DNA of 14,521 bases, taken from contig CAJUAW010000002.1 in the NCBI GenBank assembly GCA_910584605.1, forward strand, positions 1 to 14,521. Reading direction: 5' to 3'. The notes under the pieces are model-generated. The model did not search any database and was not told where the DNA came from. It worked only from the letters and a program-made list of their open reading frames with translations. This stretch comes from an uncultured Oscillospiraceae bacterium. GTDB taxonomy: Bacteria > Bacillota_A > Clostridia > Oscillospirales > Oscillospiraceae. Position 1 is the first letter of the stretch, and each line of letters begins with the position of its first letter. A program made the position numbers and the translations under genes. Below are positions 1 through 8,219 of the stretch, piece by piece.

Positions 1-834
1 GACAATGGTGATCTGGATCATCATGACCGAGATCTTGTTACTAGCGGGGAGGAATTGCCAAAAGGCTATAGTGCAGTCACAACGTTGTCTTTTTTGGTAT
101 GTCGGTATGGCGGATTGATTGAGCCATACAACTCGGGACAGGATTACATAAGCGATGCAGCAGAGTTGGCATATGCACAAGAGCATAATCTACAGGATAC
201 CCAGGACAGCGCAATGCAGGAAGTCGGTGGTGAGGGCGATCCTCATGGTGAGTCCATCCAGGAAACGCCAAAGATTTTAAATGGGAAACAATTGAGTGAA
301 AACGCTGGCTACATTATTGATGCACTGGCCCCTACTAGCCTGGATGGCAAAATCGTGAAGTTTGACTGGCATAATATAGAACAGCTTTTAGCTAGTGATT
401 CTAAGAGTATGAATCCGGACAAATATGACGCACTGAACTATGTGTTTGGTCAGATGCACACCATAGATGACCTTCAAAAATTTATTAATCTTTGCTATAC
501 TGTGCCAATAGCCCCAGATTCTGGAGACAGCCAGCAAGATGACAATGTATATGCAGTTCCCAACGAAATTCTGACAAACATGATGGATTACTACGCATGT
601 GAAAGTGAGAAAGGGACATTGGATCCAAGTATTAGATGCCAGGCAGAAATTCTGGGTGCAATTGCTGAGTGCGGCACGAGAGTATATATCCCTGGTGAAA
701 GCTGTGAATCACCCATTTTGTTGGAACGAGATGGCTTTGATTACTCTGTTACTATTCCAGCGGAGGAACCTGGTAAACCTGCAGTTGTAAAGAAAATTGT
801 ATCTGATAAGAGTATGATAGAGGAAAATGGATAG
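1..834 (+). CDS. PAAR-like (DUF4280-type) spike-tip protein, 5' end cut by window
   Basis: The reading frame is open from base 1, so the start codon lies upstream and 277 C-terminal residues are visible. About 21 residues in there is a stretch reading VTTLSFLVCRYGGLIEPYNS, which resembles the conserved segment of DUF4280 proteins, a PAAR-like family thought to cap the VgrG-type spike of contractile injection systems. The rest (about 225 residues) is acidic and mostly hydrophilic, has no signal peptide or membrane segment, and I recognise no domain in it. It may be an adaptor or a partner-binding extension. Family knowledge: PAAR-like tips sharpen the spike and attach effectors. Context supports this, because a VgrG-like gene follows two genes downstream in the same operon, and the stop codon overlaps the next start by 8 bases. 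The TTG at 55 is a possible but less likely start, since it would remove residues just before the conserved segment. Confidence 0.7.
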   Translation, partial: DNGDLDHHDRDLVTSGEELPKGYSAVTTLSFLVCRYGGLIEPYNSGQDYISDAAELAYAQEHNLQDTQDSAMQEVGGEGDPHGESIQETPKILNGKQLSENAGYIIDALAPTSLDGKIVKFDWHNIEQLLASDSKSMNPDKYDALNYVFGQMHTIDDLQKFINLCYTVPIAPDSGDSQQDDNVYAVPNEILTNMMDYYACESEKGTLDPSIRCQAEILGAIAECGTRVYIPGESCESPILLERDGFDYSVTIPAEEPGKPAVVKKIVSDKSMIEENG

Positions 835-1465
835 AGAACCCTTGCACAACGTCCAAAACCATATAAATTGGTGTTGGGCGACTGCAGCAAAAATTGTTGG
901 CGTAGAATACTGTCATCGGAATCGCCTTCCAATCCATGCTGGTATAAATATTGAACATGCGAACACGATTCGAAAGGATTGCCAAGGGTTGCGGCCTCAA
1001 ATCTGCGGATTATGCAAAGGGATGCTTACAGTAGATGCTATGCAATTAGATATTGTTGAGCACGCTAAAGATACCTATCGAAATCCCAGTGGTAATTTGC
1101 CAGAAGATGATGAGGGCAAGGCCCGGGCGCTACGCTACATAATAACGGGAAACCCGAGCAGTATATCCCCTGAAATAGTAACCATAGGGCATTATTGGGA
1201 CGAACAGGGATTACTGGACAGTTCGCCGTCCTTAATTGATGAGGCAATACGATCAGGAACCCCGTTTATAGGTAACTATCAGCGACAAGATGGAACATTT
1301 CATTCTGTTGTTCTGTACCCAATGTCATCATCGAAGTTAAAACTATTCGATCCATGGGATGGCTTCCAAGGGCAGTTCAGCATATCACAAATTTTTAGGA
1401 GCGGATTTCTGACAAATCAAGGCAAGGGTGTGATTCTCTGGATTCAGTACATAAGACCAGAGTAA
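827..1465 (+). CDS. Papain-like cysteine protease (C39/C70-like fold)
   Basis: The 212-residue protein begins with QNHINWCWATAAKIVG (residues 10-25), the Gln...Trp-Cys-Trp-Ala signature of papain-like peptidases, with Cys16 as the predicted nucleophile and Gln10 as oxyanion-hole residue. A FHSVVLYP segment supplies His159, and KLFDPWDG supplies Asp175 as the third catalytic residue, so the triad is complete and in the usual order. There is no signal peptide, ATPase or membrane part, so it is not a C39 peptidase-ABC exporter. The size suits stand-alone papain-like proteases such as the AvrRpt2 group. The start overlaps the previous gene by 8 bases with AGAGG only 3 bases upstream, which suggests translational coupling. 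Lying between tip and spike genes, it could be a delivered effector or could process the toxin-bearing spike; the sequence does not decide. The fold call is firm and the role is inference. Confidence 0.75.
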   Translation: MDREPLHNVQNHINWCWATAAKIVGVEYCHRNRLPIHAGINIEHANTIRKDCQGLRPQICGLCKGMLTVDAMQLDIVEHAKDTYRNPSGNLPEDDEGKARALRYIITGNPSSISPEIVTIGHYWDEQGLLDSSPSLIDEAIRSGTPFIGNYQRQDGTFHSVVLYPMSSSKLKLFDPWDGFQGQFSISQIFRSGFLTNQGKGVILWIQYIRPE

Positions 1466-1494
1466 CCTTATCCGTAGTGAGGTGACATGAGAAT

Positions 1495-4014
1495 ATGGCA
1501 GTGGCAATAACACATGAAAAAATGCAGGTATGTGGTCCAGTAAAGTTTACTCACATTTTGGACCTGTCTTTCAGAATGCGTGCAAATCAACATGGAGTGA
1601 TGTACTTGCAAGGGTACATAAATGCTGATTCTGCAGCTACAGACTGTCTCCAAGATTTTGAGGGTCAAGATTTTTGTTTATTTACATTGCATGAGCCAAC
1701 GGCAAGGGAGCGAAAACCAACATTCAGAGGGACGGCAGATAAGTTCCAAGTTATGCGTAGGGGAGAAGTATTCCTTGCTAAAGGAAAGATTATCGGTGCA
1801 ACAGCAGAACTTGATATCACATTGAAAAGCAGGTCCTTTCAAAATGTGGATATGACATACCGACAAGTAGTAGAGGAGATTTTGTGTGATACACCAAATG
1901 CGTCTGCTGACTTTTCTGATATTGCAGATCAGACTATAGGAAAACCTCTGATTCAATACGAAGAAACCGACTGGGCGTTTATCAAGCGTCTTGCCAGTAT
2001 GCTCGGGACGCAGTTGATTCCCGACACCACTACGCCGTTTCCAAGATTCAGTTTTGGACAAATCTCCAAATCCTCAAAAGAACTAGCTGCTGATGAATAC
2101 GCATTAATTATGGACGAACGCTTTTATGAGTTGGGCAGTTCACTGGCAGGAGTATACAAACCGGACTTCTTTTGCTATTTGGTTCCAAGCTATCAATTTG
2201 TGCAATTGGGGGCACAGGCGGAGTTTAGGGAACAATCTATGGTCATATGCGAGCAAGACGCAGTTCTTCAAGATGGAGAATTACTCTATTCTTACAAAAT
2301 GGGTCATGCTGGTTGGTTTAGCCAGCATGAGATTAAAAACAAGAAACTTATTGGGCTGAGTTTGCCTGGAACAGTTGTTGAAACAGATCATGAAATTGTG
2401 TGCTTGAAGCTGGATATTGATGAGGGGCGGAACGCAGGAACTTATCCTTTTTCCTGGATTCCAGAGAGTGGGAACATTATGTATTGTATGCCCAAGCGGG
2501 GTACAAGGGCAACACTCTACATACCTAGCCATAACACTGGTGAAGCTGTAGCAATCACTAGTCCGCGAACGAACGGAAACATCTGCGGCGATATGACTGA
2601 CCCTCAAATGCGTGCTTTTACAACAGAGCACGGGAAAAGGATGCTTCTCTTTCCGCAAAGTATGACCTTTTCTGGTGGAATTCCGGGCGAGACTTTACAA
2701 ATGAAGTTTGATGATATAAAATGTATGTCCCTGGAAAGTACACGGGCAATCCAAATAGTCGCCAAACTCCAAGTCGAGGTTACAGCTCCCAGAGTAACCT
2801 TGAACACACCACAGCAGTTGGGAACAAGCCGTTCGCCAATCCAAGCATCGGCCAGGATTGCCTTGATTGTGCCCAAGGGAACAGGAGGCGGGAATCCCCC
2901 CACCGGCGGCGGGGACACCGTCATGTTCATGGAATACCAATTTGACGCTTTGGGCGAACAGGGTATTTTATGCGGAACAGAATTTTGCACGTATCCTCCC
3001 TTTGATGACGAGCCCACTTCGTTTAATCTTGGAGGTTGGCTTCTCAATATTGCGATAGGAGTTGCAGTCGCAGCTGTGTGCATATTTGCATCTATTGCGA
3101 CAGGAGGCCTTGTTGCAGCAGCTCTTGCCGGTGCTGCCATGGGGGCTCTTGCAGTTACAGCTACGATTGCCATTGAGGATTATCAGGACGGTGAAGTTAG
3201 AGGTTGGCAAGCTGCGGTCGGCCAAATTTTAGTTGGTGCTACTGCTGGGGCTGCTATTGGTGCAACTGGTGCTTACATTATGCCACATGGTGTTGCAACA
3301 ATGGGCACGTTTGTCAAATTTGGAATGCTGTCGGGTACAACCATGCGTGTTGCAACTTCAAATGCAATGGAGCATATGGGTACGTTTGACCGGCTGTGGT
3401 ATGCTTTTAATCCAACAAGGGTATTGGCAGATGGACTTATAGGTGGTGGGTTAGGAATTGCAGCCAATCGGTGGTTATTAAAAACTGCTTTCCCATCTCA
3501 AGAGATGGTTAACTTATATAATACATCACAAGATGCGCTTTTAGCTGCGCAGGCGGCTCAAGCTATAAGAGGCGAATCAACTGCACAATCAGCAAATAAT
3601 CTTCCACAAAGCGTGGAGGAAGTAGATGACTATATAGCTAGTATGGGAGAGTCCATAAAATCTAATCCATTACGGCAAGAGTATGAAACCGCTGTCCAAA
3701 ATCTTAGCAGTTACGAGAACCAATTGAGATGTCAAGGCCTTGGAGATGAGGAGATAGCTAGGCTCATGTACGAAGCGAGACGGAATCTTGGAATAGAATA
3801 TAAAGATTTAACTCCTGAGTTGTTAAGAGAATACATATATGAAGTTAATATAAAACGGTATGGCGATCCTTTAGGAGGCTCGTTTGAATTCTTTGTGGAT
3901 AAGTACTTTGGTGATTATTCAAAAATAATTGAGTCGGCCAAACACCCAAACCCAAATGTGGATAAGTTATTGAGTGGCTTTCGTGATTGGCTAATTAACA
4001 AATTGGGACTTTAG
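1495..4014 (+). CDS. VgrG-like spike protein with C-terminal polymorphic-toxin-like domain
   Basis: This 839-residue protein starts at an ATG with GAGGTGA 9 bases upstream. Residues 1-450 resemble the VgrG/phage gpD (late control) spike fold. The clearest mark is IQYEETDWAFIKRLASMLG at 153-171, the conserved 'YxETDWxFxxRL' segment of that family. Residues 460-475 form a Gly/Pro-rich linker. Residues 513-594 hold two or three glycine/alanine-rich hydrophobic segments typical of toxin translocation regions. An alanine-rich linker at 680-705 leads into a polar C-terminal domain (about 705-839) with GDEEIARLMYEARRNLGIEY, a YKDLTPE segment and YGDPLGG. This resembles modules I associate with the C-termini of RHS and LXG polymorphic toxins, but I cannot name its activity. 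It is the third gene of the operon, and the putative immunity gene starts 13 bases after its stop. Spike assignment is good; toxin assignment is inference from architecture and context. Confidence 0.75.
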   Translation: MAVAITHEKMQVCGPVKFTHILDLSFRMRANQHGVMYLQGYINADSAATDCLQDFEGQDFCLFTLHEPTARERKPTFRGTADKFQVMRRGEVFLAKGKIIGATAELDITLKSRSFQNVDMTYRQVVEEILCDTPNASADFSDIADQTIGKPLIQYEETDWAFIKRLASMLGTQLIPDTTTPFPRFSFGQISKSSKELAADEYALIMDERFYELGSSLAGVYKPDFFCYLVPSYQFVQLGAQAEFREQSMVICEQDAVLQDGELLYSYKMGHAGWFSQHEIKNKKLIGLSLPGTVVETDHEIVCLKLDIDEGRNAGTYPFSWIPESGNIMYCMPKRGTRATLYIPSHNTGEAVAITSPRTNGNICGDMTDPQMRAFTTEHGKRMLLFPQSMTFSGGIPGETLQMKFDDIKCMSLESTRAIQIVAKLQVEVTAPRVTLNTPQQLGTSRSPIQASARIALIVPKGTGGGNPPTGGGDTVMFMEYQFDALGEQGILCGTEFCTYPPFDDEPTSFNLGGWLLNIAIGVAVAAVCIFASIATGGLVAAALAGAAMGALAVTATIAIEDYQDGEVRGWQAAVGQILVGATAGAAIGATGAYIMPHGVATMGTFVKFGMLSGTTMRVATSNAMEHMGTFDRLWYAFNPTRVLADGLIGGGLGIAANRWLLKTAFPSQEMVNLYNTSQDALLAAQAAQAIRGESTAQSANNLPQSVEEVDDYIASMGESIKSNPLRQEYETAVQNLSSYENQLRCQGLGDEEIARLMYEARRNLGIEYKDLTPELLREYIYEVNIKRYGDPLGGSFEFFVDKYFGDYSKIIESAKHPNPNVDKLLSGFRDWLINKLGL

Positions 4015-4027
4015 CGGGAGGGGTATT

Positions 4028-4474
4028 GTGGAAATAAAGTATATCAGAAATATGGATGATGTTTCCCTGTTGTGTCTATACAACTTGGAAACAGGGGAAT
4101 ATCAAATAAGAAAATATAGTATACCTCTTCCAGCGGAAGTAAGAACTGATATTGGTTTCTTTGCTGACGTTAATCATGATATTTTTGGGGTATGCTCATC
4201 AAATCATGGGCCAGTTTTTTTTAAGAATGCCGAAAGATTTTATTTGAAGCAAATTGCCTTTTCAATGGAACACCACAAATTGAATGATAAAACTGGGGAA
4301 TTTTTATTTATTACAAATAATGAAGTGCGAATCGATGAAGTTTATTCAATTACAACCTTAGTCGATTATGATGTATGGTCGCAAGAAAAAGATGTTGATT
4401 TTTTTCAATGGTTGAATAATGCGGTAAAAGATGATATGTCCAGAAATAGGTTCTTCAATTATTATACCAGGTAG
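4028..4474 (+). CDS. Putative immunity protein for the upstream spike-toxin
   Basis: A 148-residue protein starts at GTG, with GGGAGGGG about 4 bases upstream and only 13 bases after the toxin gene's stop. It has no recognised domain, signal peptide or membrane segment, and is rich in aromatic and acidic residues (for example DVDFFQWLNNAV near the C-terminus). It is noticeably more AT-rich than the spike gene, with long A and T runs. A short, unrecognised, AT-rich gene directly after a polymorphic toxin is the normal place for a cognate immunity gene, usually a cytoplasmic protein that binds the toxin domain. That role is inferred from position alone. It is followed by a 73-base spacer and then a decayed gene on the other strand, so the operon ends here. 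Confidence 0.6.
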   Translation: MEIKYIRNMDDVSLLCLYNLETGEYQIRKYSIPLPAEVRTDIGFFADVNHDIFGVCSSNHGPVFFKNAERFYLKQIAFSMEHHKLNDKTGEFLFITNNEVRIDEVYSITTLVDYDVWSQEKDVDFFQWLNNAVKDDMSRNRFFNYYTR

Positions 4475-4547
4475 TTGACCATTGAAAAATCTTGCATAAC
4501 TGAAAAACCAATAGTTGTATTATTTTTACCATCGGTGATTGCTTATT

Positions 4548-5913
4548 TCAGTTTTCATTAGAGCTGCAATGGGTGTAGTTGCTGTTGTAGTTGATACAAA
4601 TAGCATTGAATTGGCATCTCAATATTGAGGTGCCAGGCCTGTATTCAACCGCACCCAGTAGCTTATTATCCGTTGTAACAACATACTTTAGGTTATAGGA
4701 TTCAAAACACCCAATCAAAGTCCCATCGCACCATGGAATTGAAAAATCCCAATAAGTATCCTGATGCACACCAGCAAAAGAGTTCTGGAAAGCATTTTTC
4801 ATCTGCTGGTATGTAAACCCCTTCAATGGTCTCTGATAAAGCAGGTGCTGCCTGTTGTCTGTGATGATCGCCTCCGACATATCATCCGCCAGATACATAT
4901 GGCTGAACCCGCTGTCGTCCACGCTGTACCGATTGGTTATGGCTGCCTTGTGTCAGGCGAAGATTTCGTCCAAGGGTTGGAACTCCTTCTCCAACTTCAG
5001 CCTCCGGTTCCCATGCCAGGTATAGCACTTCGGCCGGAAAAACCGCTTCAGCTCTGGAAGCCGTTCCAGGAAGAAGCCCTTGGTCAACCAGTATTGCTGG
5101 AAGCCCTCTTCATCGTTTGAGCCGCCAAAACCGAAGTCACCGGTGGCATAGAGGAAGCAAAGTAGCGGAACAGCGTTTCATCCAGCTCTGGCATCAAGTA
5201 GTACCAGGAGCGAAGATATGCCCCATCGGCACCGCACCGGTAGTAAGTGCAGTGCGGTTTCACCGAAGGTTGCTCCTGCCCGGAGTGTTCCACGACAGCA
5301 ACCTATACCTCCTCTCCCCTGTAGTGGCCGGCGGCCAAACGCTCATTTGAGCCTGCCTTTACCACAGTTGCCAGCGCCCCGCTCTCCAGCTCACATTCAT
5401 AGCACTCATACTGGGTCGTGATCAGAAGCCGGCTGCCATCCTCATGGAAACACATATTCGCAATCGTCTCACCGGGTCGGGCAAAGCCAAGGGTTAGGGT
5501 ATTGTGGGTGTCATCATAGCCAACCAAGTCAATCAGGTACTCAGGGTCATGGAAACAGAATTGTGCGTACAGTTTGGCTGGCGATCCCCGGAAGACGGAG
5601 ACTCCCTTATGGCGGTGGACGAGGATGGCCAGGTCCTTTGCTGTATTGGTAAAGAATGCGGTGCAGTTGTGGTAGACACAGTTGTATTTCCGAACCAGGG
5701 TGTCGTTTTCCGTGTGCCACTCATAGGCGTTGGTGTCGTTGCCTACGATGAACCGATTCAGTGTGGAGACCACGGCGGTTTTTAACTGCAGCTCACCGCT
5801 CAGGTCTGAGTTTGGGAGCAGTTTTTCCACGCCCTCTATGGAGTAGGTCATCAGGATCTTCCCGTTTCCGTTCGCATCAATCACCGTGTCAAAACACACG
5901 TTGAGGTTATCCT
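4548..5913 (-). pseudogene. Decayed beta-propeller (WD40-like) protein gene
   Basis: Reading the - strand from about 5910 down to 4548 gives one coherent protein of roughly 450 residues broken by several lesions. A first block ends at an in-frame TAG (5303-5305), after which the same frame continues without loss of sense. Near 5155-5165 a frameshift moves the sense into another frame (CFLYATGDFGFGGSNDEEG...). An in-frame TGA at 4953-4955 interrupts that, and the frame then runs on to the stop at 4548. Segments such as ETIANMCFHEDGSRLLITTQ and LNRFIVGNDTNAYEW look like WD40 or similar propeller blades, the kind often at the C-terminus of STAND NTPases. No start codon with a ribosome site is seen; an in-frame stop lies just upstream, near 5914, where helicase sequence on the other strand begins. 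This is a relic, not a working gene. The exact parent family is uncertain. Confidence 0.7.
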
Positions 5914-6759
5914 AGCCAAGGGACAGACGCACTATGTCTGCGGCAAGCGGGCCAGCCAGTACATAGCGGATCCTGCGGTCCCGCTGTGCGAAGAGATAGA
6001 GTCAGGCCTGAAGTCTGGCGCCCAGGAGCGGAAAAACTTCGGGTTTTCGATCCCTCAGAAAATCTGGGAGAAAATCAATGTCTCGCGGTTTAGTATGCAC
6101 GCTTGCGCTTCCTGCCCGGACAAATGCCTCTACTACCATATCCGTGACCGGCTCCAGTATATAGACGGCATCATCCTGTGCAACCAGGACTTCTTGACTT
6201 CGCACCTGCAGAAGATGAGTCGGATGCAACGCGGGTTGCTCTCGGAGCGGGTGGATCTCGTTGTTGTAGATGAGGCACACAATTTGGAGAACAAGGTTCG
6301 CAACGCAACCACGGTCTATCTCAGCCAGTGCGTGATTATGAACACGATCCGATCCGCAGTCAGAGAGGTCTCCGCTACGGACCGGCAGTATGTGCAAAGA
6401 AGCTTGGGCCCGGCGGAAGCAGCGGTCAGGGCCTTTTACCGGCTGCTTGGGGAACAGGTACAGCAGCAGATCATCGAGTCGGTTCAGGACATGAAATATG
6501 CCGACCGGTTTTTCTTTCGGAATAGCGATACCGCTATGGAGCTGCTTACGGCAATAAGTCTCTTGCGAAATTAAAACAAGGTGTAGGCAGGCTAATCCGT
6601 AATTTTACGGATACCGGGATCATATCTATCATTGACCCGCGTCTGAAGGACTCCAACCCGAAACCATACTGTGATGTCGTGTGGAATGCCCTCCCTATCT
6701 CCAATCGGACAAATGACATAAGGGAGCTGCGGGAATTTTATAATAATCTCCATCAATAA
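5903..6759 (+). pseudogene. Remnant of DinG/Rad3 (XPD)-type DNA helicase
   Basis: The + strand from about 5903 reads VILAKGQTHYVCGKR and continues to an in-frame stop at 6572-6574. It retains the iron-sulphur cluster region typical of Rad3/XPD/DinG helicases (Cys in HYVCGKR, then the CASCPDKC cluster) and a Walker B DEAH box (VVVDEAHNLENK, around 6260-6290). The N-terminus with Walker A is missing. Near 6545-6570 the sense jumps to another frame that reads SLAKLKQGVGRLIRNFTDTG, which is helicase motif VI, and ends at the TAA at 6757-6759. Motif VI should lie several hundred residues after the DEAH box, so most of the second RecA domain has been deleted. Loss of Walker A and of the inner block makes it non-functional. 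Its 5' limit coincides with the 5' limit of the decayed gene on the opposite strand. Confidence 0.8.
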
Positions 6760-6842
6760 GGCGTGTTGGCCGCCCTATTGAGGTGGGCCGCAGGGTTGCT
6801 ACTGCTCGCTATATTCTGGACGGCGCAGGTGTCCAGGTTCTG

Positions 6843-7511
6843 TCAGGTGCAGGGCCTGGGCATCTGCCGTTTCTGCCGGATGCCATCTTCGGTGCAGTGT
6901 GTACCTGAGTTTGAATAGATATTATACAAGGTATCAACTGAGTAGAGGCATTGATAGCGATAGTCGCACTTGGCCAAGTTCCAGGCAAGCTCCAGGTCGG
7001 TCTCCTTAACCAGGCGGTAACTCCGTCTCCGGCCAATATGCCTGCTGCTGACAGCGTATAGCGTGAAGTTTGCACCGGCGCTGCGAAGTTCAAGGAGTAT
7101 TTCAAAGGCCAACAGCCCAAAAGGGGTAGTATAGTCGGCGATGAAGGTGGTGATGCCCTGTTCCCTTGCCCAGATGCAGGTCTTGCGGATATATGCGCGA
7201 TAGCGCCTGGCAGTCAAAAAGTTGCAGCGGCGGCTGTGGCATCCACTGGTAAAGAGGATCGTTTCTTGCGGGACCAAAACTGGTTCGGAGTTCATATGCT
7301 CCTCATACTCATCCACCGCTTCCACTGCCAGTTGCCGGAGATCCTCCGATACTTCCATGCTATCGAATGCGGCGATCTGTGCGTCGATTTTCTTCCTATA
7401 CTGAGGTGAATGCTTTATCAAAAATATGCTCAGCTTGGAGCAGGACTTGCAGAGCCAAAACCTTAGCCGTTTTATTTGCTGTACCATTACACACCATAAA
7501 CCTTTCTTCAT
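6843..7511 (-). CDS. Hypothetical protein, possibly SLOG/YpsA-like Rossmann fold
   Basis: A 222-residue protein with a basic N-terminus (about 1-45, containing a CKSC pair), a helical linker (50-75), and a region from about 84 to 185 of alternating strand and helix: TILFTSGCHSRR, then AREQGITTFIADYTTPFGLL, then AFEILLELRSAGANFTLYAV. This order (T-G-x-R-like strand, 'G(I)TTFI' strand, 'AFEILLELR' helix) resembles DUF1273/YpsA proteins of the SLOG superfamily, which bind nucleotides or related ligands. The motif glycines are poorly kept, so this is tentative. The last 20 residues (KRQMPRPCT) look unlike a natural domain end and may be replaced sequence. The ATG at 7511 lacks a good ribosome site; the ATG eight codons in has AAAGG about 13 bases upstream and is an alternative. 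The gene stands alone next to decayed genes and may itself be degraded. Confidence 0.45.
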   Translation of the reverse strand: MKKGLWCVMVQQIKRLRFWLCKSCSKLSIFLIKHSPQYRKKIDAQIAAFDSMEVSEDLRQLAVEAVDEYEEHMNSEPVLVPQETILFTSGCHSRRCNFLTARRYRAYIRKTCIWAREQGITTFIADYTTPFGLLAFEILLELRSAGANFTLYAVSSRHIGRRRSYRLVKETDLELAWNLAKCDYRYQCLYSVDTLYNIYSNSGTHCTEDGIRQKRQMPRPCT

Positions 7512-7818
7512 AAAATTGTTAGTTGCCTGATAGGACTGCCGTATCTATGTGAGTAGATGCGGCAGTCCTTTTCTCAATGTGGGCACAGCAAATCCCAAGC
7601 ACATTGCTTTTGTAATGACAGTGATTGACACCAATCATGTCAAGCCCGACAGGCATAAACTTGGCTGGACAACCAGGATGGCGGGTTAAGGCAATGTATC
7701 GCAGGAAATTCTACTGGGCACTCTCATTATATATGCTATGGATAAGAAATTCCATCCATGACCGATGTATTTTTTACGCTATGGCAGGTAAAATATTAAG
7801 CCATAGGAGGTGGGCTCA
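7512..7818. other. Intergenic region between divergent genes
   Basis: These 307 bases hold the 16-bp hairpin described separately. They also hold a + frame without start codon (about 7573-7689) whose end reads FVMTVIDTNHVKPDRHKLGW, which looks protein-like and may be the tail of a lost gene. Just before the XRE gene lies a possible -10 (TAAAAT, 7787-7792) without a convincing -35 element. Confidence 0.4.
7532..7573 (+). terminator. Rho-independent terminator, 16-bp stem
   Basis: The left arm AGGACTGCCGTATCTA (7532-7547) pairs with 7554-7569, giving 15 Watson-Crick pairs and one G-U pair around a 6-base loop (TGTGAG), followed by TTTTC. The T-run is only on the + strand, so it ends + strand transcription. 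No intact + gene lies just upstream; it probably served a gene now lost, or the helicase remnant. Confidence 0.75.
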
Positions 7819-8184
7819 ATGGACAAGCTGGTGCAAGAGATGGGGAAGCGCATCTCAGCACGCAGGAAGGAGCTCCGCTTGACGCAAGAAGAGTTGGCGG
7901 AGAAAGCAGGGCTGACAAGCCAGACAATTTCCACCGCTGAGACGGGATCCAAGGCATTGCGGCCTGAGAACATAGCAAGGCTGTGTGAGGCGTTAGACAC
8001 CAGCGCAGACTTCCTGCTGTTTGGGAAAATATCTGACATGGATTTGGGAATGATGATGAAAAACATCTCCGACCTTCCTCCAGCGCAGTACCGATACCTA
8101 AAAAGCATTGTGAACAGCTTCATTGCTGCCGTTAAGACTTCAAATAATGATAAAGGTGATAGCGACAAGGAACAAATTCCATAA
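7819..8184 (+). CDS. XRE-family helix-turn-helix transcriptional regulator
   Basis: The 121-residue protein carries a Cro/CI-type HTH at about residues 8-67: IGKRISARRKELRLTQEELA-like core (here MGKRISARRKELRLTQEELA, 8-27), the recognition helix SQTISTAETGS (34-44) and LCEALDTSADFLLFG (55-69), the usual end of XRE domains. The C-terminal 50 residues (MMMKNISDLPPAQYRYLKSIVNSF) form helices likely used for dimerisation. I chose the ATG at 7819 because GGAGG sits at 7806-7810, 8 bases upstream; an in-frame GTG at 7810 overlaps that site. Such proteins usually repress their own or a neighbouring gene in mobile or stress loci. The next gene on the same strand is the Big_2 membrane protein 150 bases downstream, with a weak hairpin between them, so they may or may not be co-transcribed. 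Confidence 0.88.
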   Translation: MDKLVQEMGKRISARRKELRLTQEELAEKAGLTSQTISTAETGSKALRPENIARLCEALDTSADFLLFGKISDMDLGMMMKNISDLPPAQYRYLKSIVNSFIAAVKTSNNDKGDSDKEQIP

Positions 8185-8190
8185 AAAGAC

Positions 8191-8219
8191 TGTGGTCACC
8201 CAAAATATGGGCGGCCACA
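8191..8219 (+). terminator. Imperfect hairpin after XRE gene, possible weak terminator
   Basis: TGTGGTCACCC (8191-8201) faces GGGCGGCCACA (8209-8219) across a 7-base AT loop, with one mismatch and one G-U pair. No T-run follows on the + strand, so termination is uncertain. It lies 7 bases after the XRE stop codon. Confidence 0.35.

Noticed and set aside
2604..3173. - strand frame of 189 codons rich in Ala/Thr inside the spike gene
   Set aside because: It mirrors the glycine/alanine-rich coding sequence of the spike and has no ribosome site or known domain.
6763..6918. Small + strand frame with a hydrophobic N-terminus (LRWAAGLLLLAIFW)
   Set aside because: It lacks a ribosome site and runs into the end of the - strand gene; too weak to call a gene.
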